Part shown: piece by piece, positions 52,893 through 62,766 of the stretch
Layout: each line of letters opens with the position of its first letter
How positions within the stretch are numbered: the stretch's first letter is position 1
Source of the DNA: an uncultured Methanobrevibacter sp.
GTDB lineage: Archaea > Methanobacteriota > Methanobacteria > Methanobacteriales > Methanobacteriaceae
Direction of reading: 5' to 3'
Length of the DNA: 64,000 bases
NCBI RefSeq assembly: GCF_902770715.1
Contig: NZ_CACXTS010000008.1
Coordinates: 1 to 64,000, forward strand
The notes under the pieces: generated by a model
Told to the model about the DNA's origin: nothing
Databases searched by the model: none
Seen by the model: only the letters and a program-made list of their open reading frames with translations
Position numbers and translations under genes: made by a program

Positions 52893-53711
52893 TTAATTAT
52901 CTTTTTGGATACTTTTCCACATTTCCTTAGCGTCATCATCTAAGAATTTAATGGAATTAGCTTTTTTGAAAAATTCATCTGCATTTTGATAATCGCCCAA
53001 TTCAAAATATGCTTGTGCTTTTCCAAGTAATGCCTCAAATGAATTTTCATCTCTTTTTAAAATTGAATCAAATACTTCAATTGATTTTGCATATTTCTTA
53101 TCTAACTTATATGCATTTGCAATATCAAACCATGCATCCATATTTTCTTCATTCAATGCAAGAGATTTGATTAATTGACGAATTGCATCATCATATCTTT
53201 CCAAATTAATTAATGCTTGAGCTTTAAAATAATACGCTTGCCAATTTTCATAGTTAACATCAATAGCTTTATCGCAAAGTTCAATGACCCTAATATTTGT
53301 CTTATATGAATCAACCAATTCACTATCAGAGTCTAACCTATCAAGTTTTCTTTTTGCTTTTCTAACATAATCGGAATCCCTATTTAATACGAATTTAGCA
53401 TTTCTAGTGGATTCCTTTACAAAATCAGGCAACTCATCAGAATTGATTAATTCAGATTTTAATTCTGAAAAATTGTCTGCGATTTCTGAAATTTGGTAAA
53501 ATGCTTCTTCACCAAACTCTTCCAAATCAAATTCATCAAGTTGTTGTTTAAATTCGTTTGAATCCAATTCATTAAACAATTCAAATGATTCCTCTCTTAA
53601 AAAATCAATTTTATCGGAGATGGATTGAAGTAATGAAGATTCAAAGAAAATCTTATCTGTTCTTCTTTCATTGATCTTAATGTCTTCCCAATCTTTTGAT
53701 TGTTTTTTCAT
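52893..53711 (-). CDS. TPR-repeat protein
   Basis: 272 residues. An acidic helical N-terminal half is followed by tetratricopeptide repeats: NYENWQAYYFKAQALINLERYDDAIRQL, EENMDAWFDIANAYKLDKKYAKSIEVF and ENSFEALLGKAQAYFELGDYQNADEFF (about 150-255). A protein-protein scaffold, cytoplasmic. Stands alone with AT-rich flanks. No specific function. Confidence 0.87.
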   Translation of the reverse strand: MKKQSKDWEDIKINERRTDKIFFESSLLQSISDKIDFLREESFELFNELDSNEFKQQLDEFDLEEFGEEAFYQISEIADNFSELKSELINSDELPDFVKESTRNAKFVLNRDSDYVRKAKRKLDRLDSDSELVDSYKTNIRVIELCDKAIDVNYENWQAYYFKAQALINLERYDDAIRQLIKSLALNEENMDAWFDIANAYKLDKKYAKSIEVFDSILKRDENSFEALLGKAQAYFELGDYQNADEFFKKANSIKFLDDDAKEMWKSIQKDN

Positions 53712-53991
53712 AATATCACCAACAAATTATTGGTTGCTAATGATATTATCCTTCAATTATAAAAAGGTTTCTATTTAATAATATTAATTAAAATTGTTAA
53801 AATTAAGTAAAAATAATTAATCAAATTTTGATTAAACAAATAAAATTAATTAAATCAATTTGGATGATTTAAAATTAAATCTGATTCTTTTTTGTTATTT
53901 GGTGCTTTTCTTTTCAAAAAACTAATATTGTAAATCATTAGCTTTATTTAGAAAACTAAGATAGATAAAAATCATACTTAAATTTTAAAAT

Positions 53992-55356
53992 TTAAAGTCC
54001 GCATTGCTTTTTAAACTTCAAATTAAATATCCAAATGCAGATAAAACCAATTAAAGAACCCATATTCATTCCAATTACAGCACCCAAATACACACCAAAA
54101 ACGCCCATATCCAAAATTATTCCCATAATATATGCGAATGCCATGCTCAATATTAATTCCCTTAAAATAGTCAACCCAAGTGATTTGAATCCTGAACCTA
54201 CTCCCTGATATGTATATGCTGCAGTTGCTCCAAATGAAATCAGGCAGTTGTAAAATGCCAATATCCGTAATATTTCTGCAGACCTCTCCACCAAAGCCAA
54301 GTTTCCGGCCTGGAAATTAAATATTTCACAAATAGGATATGCAAAAATGAAAAATATGGCGCAGATTGCTAAAGTAATAGCTAAACTTAATAATGTAGAA
54401 TATTTTATTGTTTCATTGAAGTTTTCCCAGTTTCGAGCACCATATGCAATTCCCGAAACGGTTATTGTTGCGATTCCAATTGCCATGCAAGGCAGAAATG
54501 CAATTGATATGAATCTCCATGCAATGGTAAACGAAGCAACCTCGCTTACGCCAGCAGTCATCATGATTAGATAATTGAGAATGATTGCAACTAATGCAAA
54601 AATAATCTCTTCCGTACCTGCCGGCAGCGAAACAACAAGAATTTCCTTATAGATTTCAAGTTTTCTTTTGTAATATTTGAAATCAAACTTAAAGAATGTG
54701 TCCCTTTTAACAAAAATCCAGAATAACATCCATAAAAATCCTACAAGAGAGGCAATGACAGTTGCAAGCCCCGCTCCAAAAATGCCCCAATTTAATCCAT
54801 AAATCAAAATCGGGTCTAGAATCATGTTTAAAACTGCAGTTAAAATCAGGGGATTAGTTGCCCTTCCGACATCACCTTCAGCCCTAAAGATGCTTGCAGT
54901 TACATTAGGTGCCAGAAATACTATATTCAGCAAAAATATGATTTGGCCATAACTTAGGCAATATGACTTAACGCTGTTCGCACCTAAAAAAACAATCAAA
55001 TCATCTAAAAAGAAAATACCTACAATTAAAACTATAATTGAAACAATAAGTGTTAAAATTATTGAATGCATTACTGCATTGTTTGCATCTTCAAATTGTC
55101 TGGCTCCAACGCATCTTGAAATCAATGAATTGGCACCTGCACCCACACCGCTTCCAAGTCCAATGATGACCAGATACAATGGTGAAACAAAACCAAGCGC
55201 AGCCAACGCATCAGCATTGATTCCTGCAACCCAAAAACTATCAATCAGATTATTCAGAAACATTAAAAGCATTGAAAAAATAGTGGGAAACGCCAATTTG
55301 TTTATTGCCTTTCTTGGTGAGCCAATAATAGAGTTAATATTTTCATTGCTTCGCAT
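53992..55356 (-). CDS. MATE family exporter (second copy)
   Basis: 454 residues, about 12 helices. FPTIFSMLLMFLNNLIDSFWVAGI, GSGVGAGANSLISRCVGARQFEDA and GIATITVSGIAYGARNWENF are the MATE motifs of the two halves. Belongs to a different branch from the gene at 17252 by eye. Cation-coupled efflux of an unknown compound. Confidence 0.93.
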   Translation of the reverse strand: MRSNENINSIIGSPRKAINKLAFPTIFSMLLMFLNNLIDSFWVAGINADALAALGFVSPLYLVIIGLGSGVGAGANSLISRCVGARQFEDANNAVMHSIILTLIVSIIVLIVGIFFLDDLIVFLGANSVKSYCLSYGQIIFLLNIVFLAPNVTASIFRAEGDVGRATNPLILTAVLNMILDPILIYGLNWGIFGAGLATVIASLVGFLWMLFWIFVKRDTFFKFDFKYYKRKLEIYKEILVVSLPAGTEEIIFALVAIILNYLIMMTAGVSEVASFTIAWRFISIAFLPCMAIGIATITVSGIAYGARNWENFNETIKYSTLLSLAITLAICAIFFIFAYPICEIFNFQAGNLALVERSAEILRILAFYNCLISFGATAAYTYQGVGSGFKSLGLTILRELILSMAFAYIMGIILDMGVFGVYLGAVIGMNMGSLIGFICIWIFNLKFKKQCGL

Positions 55357-55458
55357 TACATTATATTTTCAAAAATAGCATATTTAATTTTAACTAGAAA
55401 AACAAAATTAGATTTTAAAAAACAAAAAAAAGAGAAAAATGGAAATAAAGGAATTCCA

Positions 55459-56745
55459 TTAAACTTTTTCTAAAGCCTGATCGACATCAGCCAAAATATC
55501 TTCAATATCCTCAATACCCACTGAAAACCTGATTAGGTCAGGTGTCACTCCAGTAGACAATTGCTGCTCTTCAGACAATTGGGAGTGTGTAGTTGATGCC
55601 GGATGGGTTACCAATGACTTTGCATCACCGATATTTGCCAAAAATGAGATTAGCTCTACATTTTCAATGAATTTCAAAGCACCGTCATAACCAGCTTTAA
55701 GGCCGAATGAAACTATTCCCCCATAACCCTTTTCGGCATATTTTTTAGCCACTTCATGGTTAGGTGAAGATTCAAGGCCTGAATAAGTTACCCAAGCCAC
55801 TTTAGGATGTGCTTCCAAGTGTTCTGCAACGGCCATTGCATTTGAAGCGTGCCTTTCAATTCTGAGTCCCAAGGTTTCAAGACCTTGCAACAGTAAAAAT
55901 GATCCGAATGGAGAAGGTACTGCACCTGTGTCCCTTCCGACAACTGTTCTGATTCTTGTTGTGAATGCGGAACCCTTAAATGTTTCAGCAAATATCAATC
56001 CGTTGTAGGTTTCATCAGGTTCGGACAATGTCGGAAACTTGCCGTTCATCCAGTCAAAGTCTCCCTTTTCAATGACAATACCACCGAGAGTGGTTCCATG
56101 ACCTCCAATATACTTGGTTGCAGATGAAGCGATAATGTCAGCCCCATGGTCAAACGGCCTTACGGATCCAATACCTACAGTATTGTCCGCAATCAATGGT
56201 ATTCCATGAGAGTGTGCGATTTCAGCCAATCTGTCAAAGTCCGGAATATCAAGTTTCGGGTTTCCGATTGACTCTACATAAATCGCTTTTGTCTTATCAT
56301 TGATTGCTTCTTCAAACAATTCAGGAGATTGCGAATCGACAAATGTTACTGTACGTCCCAATTCTTCCAGTGTATTTTCAAAAAGCTCATATGTTCCGCC
56401 GTATAGGTTATCTGCGGATACAATATTATCTCCCACTTTTGTCAGGTTAATGATTGCATAGAAAATTGCGGCCATTCCTGAAGCTGTTGCATATGCTGCT
56501 GTTCCCCCTTCGATAGCGGCCATTCTTTTTTCAAAAGCTTCAGTAGTAGGGTTTGTAAGTCTGGTGTAGATGTTTCCTCCTTCCTTAAGTGCAAATCTAT
56601 TTGCAGCCTGCTCGGAAGATTCAAATACATAAGAAGTGGTCTGATAAATAGGTGTCACTCTTGAACCGGTCTCATCCACCTCTTCCTGACCGGCATGCAC
56701 GCCAATTGTTGAGATGTTTTTTTTGTTTTTAATTTCATACGCCAT
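55459..56745 (-). CDS. metY: O-acetylhomoserine sulfhydrylase (PLP-dependent)
   Basis: 428 residues from ATG at 56745. Cys/Met metabolism PLP enzyme: TRLTNPTTEAFEKRMAAIEGG, the PLP Lys in ASSATKYIGGHGTTLGG, and LVTHPASTTHSQLSEEQQ near the C-terminus. Makes homocysteine from O-acetylhomoserine and sulfide. Together with hom and metX-CBS it completes a route to homocysteine in this window. Confidence 0.92.
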   Translation of the reverse strand: MAYEIKNKKNISTIGVHAGQEEVDETGSRVTPIYQTTSYVFESSEQAANRFALKEGGNIYTRLTNPTTEAFEKRMAAIEGGTAAYATASGMAAIFYAIINLTKVGDNIVSADNLYGGTYELFENTLEELGRTVTFVDSQSPELFEEAINDKTKAIYVESIGNPKLDIPDFDRLAEIAHSHGIPLIADNTVGIGSVRPFDHGADIIASSATKYIGGHGTTLGGIVIEKGDFDWMNGKFPTLSEPDETYNGLIFAETFKGSAFTTRIRTVVGRDTGAVPSPFGSFLLLQGLETLGLRIERHASNAMAVAEHLEAHPKVAWVTYSGLESSPNHEVAKKYAEKGYGGIVSFGLKAGYDGALKFIENVELISFLANIGDAKSLVTHPASTTHSQLSEEQQLSTGVTPDLIRFSVGIEDIEDILADVDQALEKV

Positions 56746-56812
56746 AATAATCATTTGAATATTTGTTTAAATAATCTAATAAATATAGTGAAAAAAAGAA
56801 AAAAAGATTCGG

Positions 56813-57961
56813 TTAGAATCCGAATAAATCCTGTGCATCAAGCATCACATCTACAATGTGAACATTGAATGGGCATCTCGGTTCACAGTCGCCGCATGCA
56901 ATGCACTCAGTTGCATTGAATTTCAGGTTATTATAATGCTCTTGAACGCTGGCAGGAACTTCATCATGGTTTTTTGCAAGGTCAAACAGCTTATTAACCA
57001 TTGCAATGTCTATTTCAGAAGTGCATGGTGCGCAATGTCCGCAGTAGGTGCATTGCCCATCAAACGAATGTTTTGGAGCATTTTTCAATACTTCTGCATA
57101 GTCTTTTTCCGCATCTGTTGCTGAACAATATTTCAAGGATTCCTCAAGTTCATCAACAGTTTTTACACCTACAAAAATACTGTTCACGCCTTTCTGCTCC
57201 AAGCAATAATGAATGCACTGAATCGGAGTCAATGCAACACCGAAAGGGGAGGTCTCATCAGAAAGCAAATTTCCACCGGCAAAGCCTTTCATAACTGTTA
57301 GTGCTGTGCCGTTTTTCTCGCATAACTCATAGATTTCAGTCCTTATCGGATTCACACCAAACATTGGCTCATCATATGCATCTTCCTTTCTGTACTCTTC
57401 AATATCGTCCATGGGACCAAACATGTCAAAAGCCGGATTGATTGAAAACATCAGAAGTTCGATTTCTGGATTTTGTGCAGCCAATAGACCGATATCAGGG
57501 TTGTGTGTACTTAATCCAATGTGCTCAATGGTTCCTTCATCCTTCAATTTGCGAACATATTCTATGAAGGGACCGTTCATAATCTCATTATAGTCATCCA
57601 ATTGGTCAACATAATGAATCATCCCAAAGTCCAGGGTATCGATTTGAAACCTTTCCATGAAGTCTTCGAATGCAGGAATGACCTTGTCCATTTCACGTGT
57701 TCTTACATACTGCTCGTTTTGCCAGGTTGACCCTATGTGTCCCTGAATAACCCAATTTTCACGATTGCCCTTAATGGCACGGCCCAAATGTGAGCGTACA
57801 TCCGGTTCACTCATCCAGCAGTCAACAAAATTAATCCCATTTTGTTCACAGGCCTTGATTAAAACTTCCGTATCCTCATAAGGCCTTTCAACTAAAAATT
57901 CGGCTCCAAAAGCAATTTCTGATACTTCAATACCAGTATTACCTAATTTGCGATATTCCAT
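56813..57961 (-). CDS. Aldo/keto reductase with C-terminal ferredoxin domain
   Basis: 382 residues. The N-terminal TIM-barrel (MEYRKLGNTGIEVSEIAFGAEF; FGMIHYVDQLDD; HIGLSTHNPD) belongs to the Fe-S aldo/keto reductase group. The C-terminus has CTYCGHCAPC and CIACGDCEPRCPFNV. The typical catalytic Tyr/Lys of classic AKRs is not clear. Probably an Fe-S linked oxidoreductase of unknown substrate. Ribosome site GAGGAG. Confidence 0.9.
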   Translation of the reverse strand: MEYRKLGNTGIEVSEIAFGAEFLVERPYEDTEVLIKACEQNGINFVDCWMSEPDVRSHLGRAIKGNRENWVIQGHIGSTWQNEQYVRTREMDKVIPAFEDFMERFQIDTLDFGMIHYVDQLDDYNEIMNGPFIEYVRKLKDEGTIEHIGLSTHNPDIGLLAAQNPEIELLMFSINPAFDMFGPMDDIEEYRKEDAYDEPMFGVNPIRTEIYELCEKNGTALTVMKGFAGGNLLSDETSPFGVALTPIQCIHYCLEQKGVNSIFVGVKTVDELEESLKYCSATDAEKDYAEVLKNAPKHSFDGQCTYCGHCAPCTSEIDIAMVNKLFDLAKNHDEVPASVQEHYNNLKFNATECIACGDCEPRCPFNVHIVDVMLDAQDLFGF

Positions 57962-58048
57962 AATACTATCTCCTCACAATAATATTAGTCATTTGAAATT
58001 AAAAAAGTAATGTTAATATTTAAAGTAGTTGAACCATAACTAAATACA

Positions 58049-59068
58049 ATGTTTACAAAAGAATTCATTTTGAATGAAGTTAACCAAATAAGAGATGAAA
58101 TAGGTCACGATAAAGTAAATATTTTCATAGAAGAATTATATTTTAGCGAAAAAACCAATGAATTGTGGATTATTACTGAAGACCGCCCAGACAAATCAGC
58201 CATCATCGGCAAAGGAGGATGGGTTGTCGGAAAGCTTAGGGAAAAATTAGGCCTCGAAAGCATTCATGTTGAAAGCTATGGCGACTTCTTAAATAAGGAG
58301 TATAAATTAAAATTATCCAAAAAAACCATAAGCAACCTTGATTTGGATTTGATGGGTCTTAAAAACTTAGAAAAAACAATTGAAAACAAACTTGAAAATA
58401 TTTACAGCTTTAGCTTCGATGATTACTTCAATGAAAATGAATTTGAAGAATCTTCAGATATTGAAGCTGTTGTTGCTCTTTCAGGTGGTGTTGACAGCAG
58501 TTTTTCATTAATTCTGGCTAAAAAACTTGGATTCAACCCGATTGCAGTAACAGTTAATCCCGGAACGATAATCCTGCCAAAACAATTTAAGAATAATATC
58601 AAACTGATAACAGAATCATTAAACATCAAACATGAGTATATCAAATCCGATTATTCGGAAATTATTGAAGAATCTTTCACAGGCAAAGTTCATCCATGCG
58701 GCCGATGCTCAAAAAATACCGGTGAATTGGTAAAGCAATATGCAAAAGATAACGAAATTCCAATAATTGTATTCGGTGATATGCTTGCAACAGGCAGTCA
58801 ATGCATTAATATGCAAGAGGATTCATTATATCGCTTAAACCTTCCAGCAAGTTTAAGTGTTGGCAAACAAGAGATAAAATCCTTAATAAGAACATATGAT
58901 TTAAATGAGATTAAAGGATTTGGTTGTCCTCTGCTATATGAGGTTCACAGAAAATTCCCGTATATGAAGAAATTTTCAATACAAAGGATATTGAGGGAAA
59001 CCCGTTCTGGTGCACTTGAACCCGGAGAAGCATTAAATTTAATATGGAGTTTTTACAAGATAGATTAG
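58049..59068 (+). CDS. KH-domain PP-loop ATPase (COG1365-like)
   Basis: 339 residues. An N-terminal KH-like RNA-binding segment (DRPDKSAIIGKGGWVVGKLREKLG, about 46-69) is followed by an ATP-pyrophosphatase domain with AVVALSGGVDSSFSLIL (about 141-157) and a CGRCSKNTGELV cysteine pair. These resemble tRNA thiolation enzymes (ThiI/TtuA type), so a tRNA-modifying role is plausible but not shown. A TATA-like TATTTAAAG about 30 bases before the ATG and no ribosome site suggest a leaderless message. Confidence 0.82.
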   Translation: MFTKEFILNEVNQIRDEIGHDKVNIFIEELYFSEKTNELWIITEDRPDKSAIIGKGGWVVGKLREKLGLESIHVESYGDFLNKEYKLKLSKKTISNLDLDLMGLKNLEKTIENKLENIYSFSFDDYFNENEFEESSDIEAVVALSGGVDSSFSLILAKKLGFNPIAVTVNPGTIILPKQFKNNIKLITESLNIKHEYIKSDYSEIIEESFTGKVHPCGRCSKNTGELVKQYAKDNEIPIIVFGDMLATGSQCINMQEDSLYRLNLPASLSVGKQEIKSLIRTYDLNEIKGFGCPLLYEVHRKFPYMKKFSIQRILRETRSGALEPGEALNLIWSFYKID

Positions 59069-59069
59069 T

Positions 59070-59249
59070 ATGATGCATAAAATTTGTCCTAGATGCGGAT
59101 CTAGAAAAGTAAAATGGATTATACCTCAAAATTGGTCACAATGGGAATGTTACGACTGTGATTATACAGGGCCAATCATTGAAGGTGATGATGAACTAGC
59201 AAAAGAGATTCATGACGCTTACGTTGAATCTCAAAAACATGAAAATTAA
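59070..59249 (+). CDS. 59-residue zinc-ribbon protein
   Basis: MMHKICPRCGSRKVKW begins a ribbon whose second knuckle is CYDCDYTG; an acidic helical tail follows (DDELAKEIHDAY). It starts one base after the ATPase gene stop, so it is co-transcribed and may assist that enzyme, for example by binding RNA or metal. Similar small ribbons occur in many archaea. Confidence 0.8.
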   Translation: MMHKICPRCGSRKVKWIIPQNWSQWECYDCDYTGPIIEGDDELAKEIHDAYVESQKHEN

Positions 59250-59254
59250 TTCTT

Positions 59255-59380
59255 AATAGGTGTTGCAGGGATAACATAGAAGCTGAGCTTTACTTATTGA
59301 ATTCTTGAGGAACTATTATAAGTATTCTATAATTATCTCAATGCAACATCTAGCATCAATAATCAAAGATTATATCAGCA
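59255..59380 (-). ncRNA. Putative structured small RNA with metalloregulator-like promoter
   Basis: Between two convergent gene ends lies a segment closed by TGTTGCA (59261-59267) and TGCAACA (59342-59348), a perfect stem. Inside, TTGAG/CTCAA (59305-59309/59337-59341) and TTATA/TATAA (59316-59320/59328-59332) nest. No ORF with a ribosome site is seen. The TATA-like box and palindrome at 59402-59427 would start a minus-strand transcript near 59380. Candidate regulated small RNA; no known family. Confidence 0.45.
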
Positions 59381-59401
59381 ATTATAATATTGTCTTTAAA
59401 A

Positions 59402-59427
59402 GTATATAAAGTTTAGGCATACCTAAA
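59402..59427 (-). promoter_or_regulatory. TATA box with adjacent DtxR/IdeR-like palindrome
   Basis: TTTATATAC (59402-59410, minus strand) is a good box A. Immediately upstream, TTTAGG-CATA-CCTAAA (59412-59427) is a perfect inverted repeat whose TTAGG/CCTAA arms resemble iron- or manganese-repressor (DtxR family) sites. Located over the BRE position, a bound repressor would block TFB. It serves no annotated gene, as both flanking genes end here. Confidence 0.5.
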
Positions 59428-59460
59428 ACCTATTTTTGTTAAAAAAAATTTGGAATTTAA

Positions 59461-60882
59461 TTAAATTCCTAATCTTTCAAATTCATCATTTAAAAATGCT
59501 TTAATATTATCGCGAGCAATTTCGACCATTTCAGGAGCAGGTCCTCCAGGTACAGCTCTGATTCTAACATTTTCAGCAGGATTTAAAGCTCTTTGAATTA
59601 AGTCATCAGATAAATTAAGCTCTTCAAAACCTAAATCAACTGCAATATCATCAATGAATTTGGATGTAATGTCCTCTTCAGCCATATTGCTTGCGGTAGC
59701 TTCATTGACAATCCTTCCAACAATTTTATGAGCAGTCCTGAATGGTATCTCTTTTTCACGAACCATGATATCTGCAAGGTCAGTTGCAGTTGCAAAGTTC
59801 TTGCCTGCGAGTTCCGCACATCTATCAACCTTAAACTCAACGGACAACATCATTTTAGTTACAATTGACAATGTGTCTTGAGTTACCTGAACCGCATTCC
59901 ATAAATGAGGAGTTATTTCCTGCAAATCTCTATTATATGTATATGGAATGGCCTTGAGGATTGTTAAAATGGTAATTAACTCACCGGTTGCAATGCTAGT
60001 TTTTCCTCTTGCAAGTTCGGCCACGTCAGGGTTTTTCTTTTGAGGCATAATAGAAGAAGTTGATGAATATTCATCCGCCATTTCAATAACGTCGAATTCA
60101 TAAGTGCTCCATAAAACCAATTCCTCACAGACTTTAGCTAAAGTTGAGGATAATGCAACTAAATCAAAGACTGTTTCTGCAATGAAATCTCTTGCTGAAA
60201 CTCCATCCATAGAGTTTTCCAAATATGCATCGAAACCGAGCAAATCAGTGGTTAATTGCCTATTGATTGGGAAACTGGTTGTTGCCATTGCAGCTGATCC
60301 TAATGGATTTAAATTAACCCTTTTATAAGTATCTGCTAAACGTTCATAATCCCTTTTGAGAGCTTGAACATGCGCCATCAAGTGATGAGCAATTGTAATT
60401 GGCTGAGCATGCTGCAAGTGAGTAAATCCAATGAAAACATCTTCCAAATGTTCACCAGCCATTTCAACAAGGCCTTCCATGAACTCTAAAATTCCAATTT
60501 GAATTTCTTCAATCATTTCCCTTAACACTAATCTTACATCACATGCAACCTGGTCATTACGTGACTTGGCAGTGTGCATGAAACCTGCTTGAGGCCCGAT
60601 TTTGGAAGTTACGTAATTTTCAATAGCCATATGAACATCTTCAACTGATGGATCAAAGACCAATGCACCATATCCTTCCTCCTTAAGGCTGTCAAGAGCA
60701 CATAAGATATTATCTGCAATTTCTGAATCGATTATGCCTTCATGTTTCAACATTGAGGTATGTGCAAAATTAGTTTTTATATCCGCTTCAAAAAGAAGTT
60801 TATCCGCTTCAAGAGATGAAGTATAAATAGCAGCTTCATCAGTCATTCCAGTTTTAAAACGACCATTTCTAATATTATCCAA
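59461..60882 (-). CDS. argH: Argininosuccinate lyase
   Basis: 473 residues. Fumarase/aspartase-superfamily blocks: [35 protein letters not shown] with the catalytic His, and the signature loop [18 protein letters not shown] (about 272-289). Splits argininosuccinate to arginine and fumarate. Complete length. No other arg genes nearby. Confidence 0.95.
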   Translation of the reverse strand: MDNIRNGRFKTGMTDEAAIYTSSLEADKLLFEADIKTNFAHTSMLKHEGIIDSEIADNILCALDSLKEEGYGALVFDPSVEDVHMAIENYVTSKIGPQAGFMHTAKSRNDQVACDVRLVLREMIEEIQIGILEFMEGLVEMAGEHLEDVFIGFTHLQHAQPITIAHHLMAHVQALKRDYERLADTYKRVNLNPLGSAAMATTSFPINRQLTTDLLGFDAYLENSMDGVSARDFIAETVFDLVALSSTLAKVCEELVLWSTYEFDVIEMADEYSSTSSIMPQKKNPDVAELARGKTSIATGELITILTILKAIPYTYNRDLQEITPHLWNAVQVTQDTLSIVTKMMLSVEFKVDRCAELAGKNFATATDLADIMVREKEIPFRTAHKIVGRIVNEATASNMAEEDITSKFIDDIAVDLGFEELNLSDDLIQRALNPAENVRIRAVPGGPAPEMVEIARDNIKAFLNDEFERLGI

Positions 60883-60920
60883 AGAAATCCCTTCTTAAAA
60901 ATGATTAAAAATTAAAAATA

Positions 60921-60959
60921 AAAATAAATAAAAAAAGAAAAAAAGATTTGAAAAATCTT
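60921..60959 (-). terminator. Hairpin terminator at the S27ae stop codon
   Basis: AAGATTT (60943-60949) pairs with AAATCTT (60953-60959), overlapping the S27ae stop; the minus strand continues with two seven-T runs. Confidence 0.6.
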
Positions 60960-61110
60960 ATTTTTTCATTTCAGTGTATCCGCATTTACCACAAGCGAAC
61001 CTGTCACCATGGTCAGCCATGAATACACCTTCACCACAACGAGGACAAATTGGGTTTTTTCTTTCAATTTTGTCGCCATCTACTTTGTAAAGATCGCCTT
61101 TTCTTACCAT
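60958..61110 (-). CDS. rps27ae: 30S ribosomal protein S27ae
   Basis: 50 residues: [18 protein letters not shown], then [24 protein letters not shown], the zinc-binding CxxC...CxxC of S27ae without the fused ubiquitin of eukaryotes. Last gene of the translation/transcription cluster; nine bases after S24e. Confidence 0.95.
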   Translation of the reverse strand: MVRKGDLYKVDGDKIERKNPICPRCGEGVFMADHGDRFACGKCGYTEMKK

Positions 61111-61119
61111 TCAAATCAC

Positions 61120-61434
61120 CTATTCTTCTTCTGCATCTTCAGCAGGTTCTTCTTCAGGTTCTTCATTTTTAGCTAAAACATGTTTAGCTTCAATGTATTC
61201 TAAATCATCTACAGTATCATAAACTTTAGCATAACCTAATGCTCTAGGTTCACCGTAGTGAGGTTGTACATTGTCAACAACAATTAAATCTTTCTTAGTG
61301 TTTAATAAAGCAACTAATTTAGATTTAATGTCTAAGATTTTAGGAGTTGCTTCCCCATCATAATCAACATAAAATTTAATTTCTTTTCTGTTAAATAATT
61401 TGTTTTCTTTTTCTTCGATAAATTCGATTTCCAT
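61120..61434 (-). CDS. rps24e: 30S ribosomal protein S24e
   Basis: 104 residues. NKLFNRKEIKFYVDYDGEATPK and GEPRALGYAKVYD match S24e; the C-terminus is an acidic tail (EEPEEEPAEDAEEE). Small-subunit protein shared by archaea and eukaryotes. Between DUF359 and S27ae in the usual order. Confidence 0.94.
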   Translation of the reverse strand: MEIEFIEEKENKLFNRKEIKFYVDYDGEATPKILDIKSKLVALLNTKKDLIVVDNVQPHYGEPRALGYAKVYDTVDDLEYIEAKHVLAKNEEPEEEPAEDAEEE

Positions 61435-61452
61435 TATAAAACCTCATTAAAT

Positions 61453-61962
61453 TTATTCTTTAATAAATCCGTCAATAAGCATTTGAGCTTTATTTTTTAA
61501 GTCAGAAACTTTTAAAAGCACTAAACCCTCATTAGGCTGACCATATAAAATGGTAGTTTCTGGATTAGCCATTAAGATGCAAGGAAGAACTGCAAGATCT
61601 TCTTCCCCTGCTACTTCAATTACATAACATTCGCCAGTGTCAGATAATTCAAGAGCTTGGCCTATGGTTTCCCATAGATCATCTGTAATAGTTCCAGCAG
61701 GATTGTCCGCCTTTAAAATGTGATCTGCACGTATAATTTCATGAGTATGATTTTTTCTTTGAATTAAATTATCAATTATACCTATATTAGGATATAATTC
61801 ATATTTAGTAAGATTACCAAAAGTTGCATCACCAACAGAAATTAAAAACTCGGAAGATTTGATTTCATCAATCGCATCTTCAAAGTCTGGATATAGAGTA
61901 CCTAAAGGCTTCTTAAGCTCAGATATTATATCTTTATTTAATTCTGCATCTAAACGTAACAC
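61453..61962 (-). CDS. GTP-dependent dephospho-CoA kinase (DUF359)
   Basis: 169 residues if started at GTG 61962, seven bases after AAGG; an ATG at 61992 would overlap the spt4 stop region and lacks a ribosome site. Motifs ELKKPLGTLYP, LISVGDATFGNLTKYE, IGIIDNLIQRKNH and DNPAGTITDDLW are those of DUF359, shown in Thermococcus to be the archaeal dephospho-CoA kinase. Its place between Spt4 and S24e is conserved in many euryarchaea. Confidence 0.87.
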   Translation of the reverse strand: MLRLDAELNKDIISELKKPLGTLYPDFEDAIDEIKSSEFLISVGDATFGNLTKYELYPNIGIIDNLIQRKNHTHEIIRADHILKADNPAGTITDDLWETIGQALELSDTGECYVIEVAGEEDLAVLPCILMANPETTILYGQPNEGLVLLKVSDLKNKAQMLIDGFIKE

Positions 61963-61973
61963 AATAAAACCTT

Positions 61974-62150
61974 CTATCTTACTCTTAAGCAATATTCACC
62001 AGGAACTGTAATATTTAATTCTTGAGCTACTTTAGATTCTTCAGGATCAGTAATAATTAAAAGACCGCTCCAATTATCGGATGTTGGACTTCCACAATTA
62101 GGACAGTGGTCTTTGTCTGAAATCATTTTACAAACAGTACAAGCTTTCAT
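61974..62150 (-). CDS. spt4: Transcription elongation factor Spt4 (RpoE'')
   Basis: 58 residues. Zinc ribbon [17 protein letters not shown] (4-20) followed by [20 protein letters not shown]. Partner of Spt5 in transcription elongation. Starts within the last bases of the rpoE' gene (four-base overlap), so the two are translationally coupled. Confidence 0.94.
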   Translation of the reverse strand: MKACTVCKMISDKDHCPNCGSPTSDNWSGLLIITDPEESKVAQELNITVPGEYCLRVR

Positions 62151-62731
62151 TCTTTACCCTTCTTACTTTTTTGTTTAGCTTCTTCAATCCATTCAAATCT
62201 ACCGAGATTAGTTTGTCTCATGGTAAGAGGAATTTTAGAATTCCTAGTATTTTCCATATTATTGGTAGATTCATCCTTAATGGATACGCTAACAGCTCTA
62301 GCTCTTACTAAGTCACCTTCATCCAATGTCTTATTGGATTCTTTTGCAATTAATGCTCCTCTTTTACCGTCATAATTAATATAATCGTCGGTAACTTGGG
62401 AAACATGTATCAAACCGTCCATAGGTCCAATCCTTACAAAAGCACCATAATCCACAATATCGATTACTTCACCATCGAAAATCTCATGTTGTTCTGGTTT
62501 AAAGAAAATAGCTTCGAAGACAACATTATGATATGAAGCTCCATCACCCATAATGAGTCTGCCTTCACTAATTTCATCAATTTTATTAACACAAATGAGT
62601 AAACCAAGTTTCTTGTCTAAACGACCTTCGTAGGTTTCGTTTAAAGTCTGAATAGCAACTTCTTCAAGAGGACTTTCAAACCTGTAAGGTGGTATTCTTA
62701 CAGTGTCCTCGATTTTTGTTTTATAATACAA
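62147..62731 (-). CDS. DNA-directed RNA polymerase subunit E' (Rpb7-like)
   Basis: 194 residues. N-terminal RNP-like domain ([27 protein letters not shown] region) and C-terminal S1 domain ([37 protein letters not shown]). Forms the stalk of archaeal RNA polymerase with subunit F. Confidence 0.94.
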   Translation of the reverse strand: MYYKTKIEDTVRIPPYRFESPLEEVAIQTLNETYEGRLDKKLGLLICVNKIDEISEGRLIMGDGASYHNVVFEAIFFKPEQHEIFDGEVIDIVDYGAFVRIGPMDGLIHVSQVTDDYINYDGKRGALIAKESNKTLDEGDLVRARAVSVSIKDESTNNMENTRNSKIPLTMRQTNLGRFEWIEEAKQKSKKGKE

Positions 62732-62766
62732 AGCAATCCCTCATTTAATTGATAATTTAATTAATA

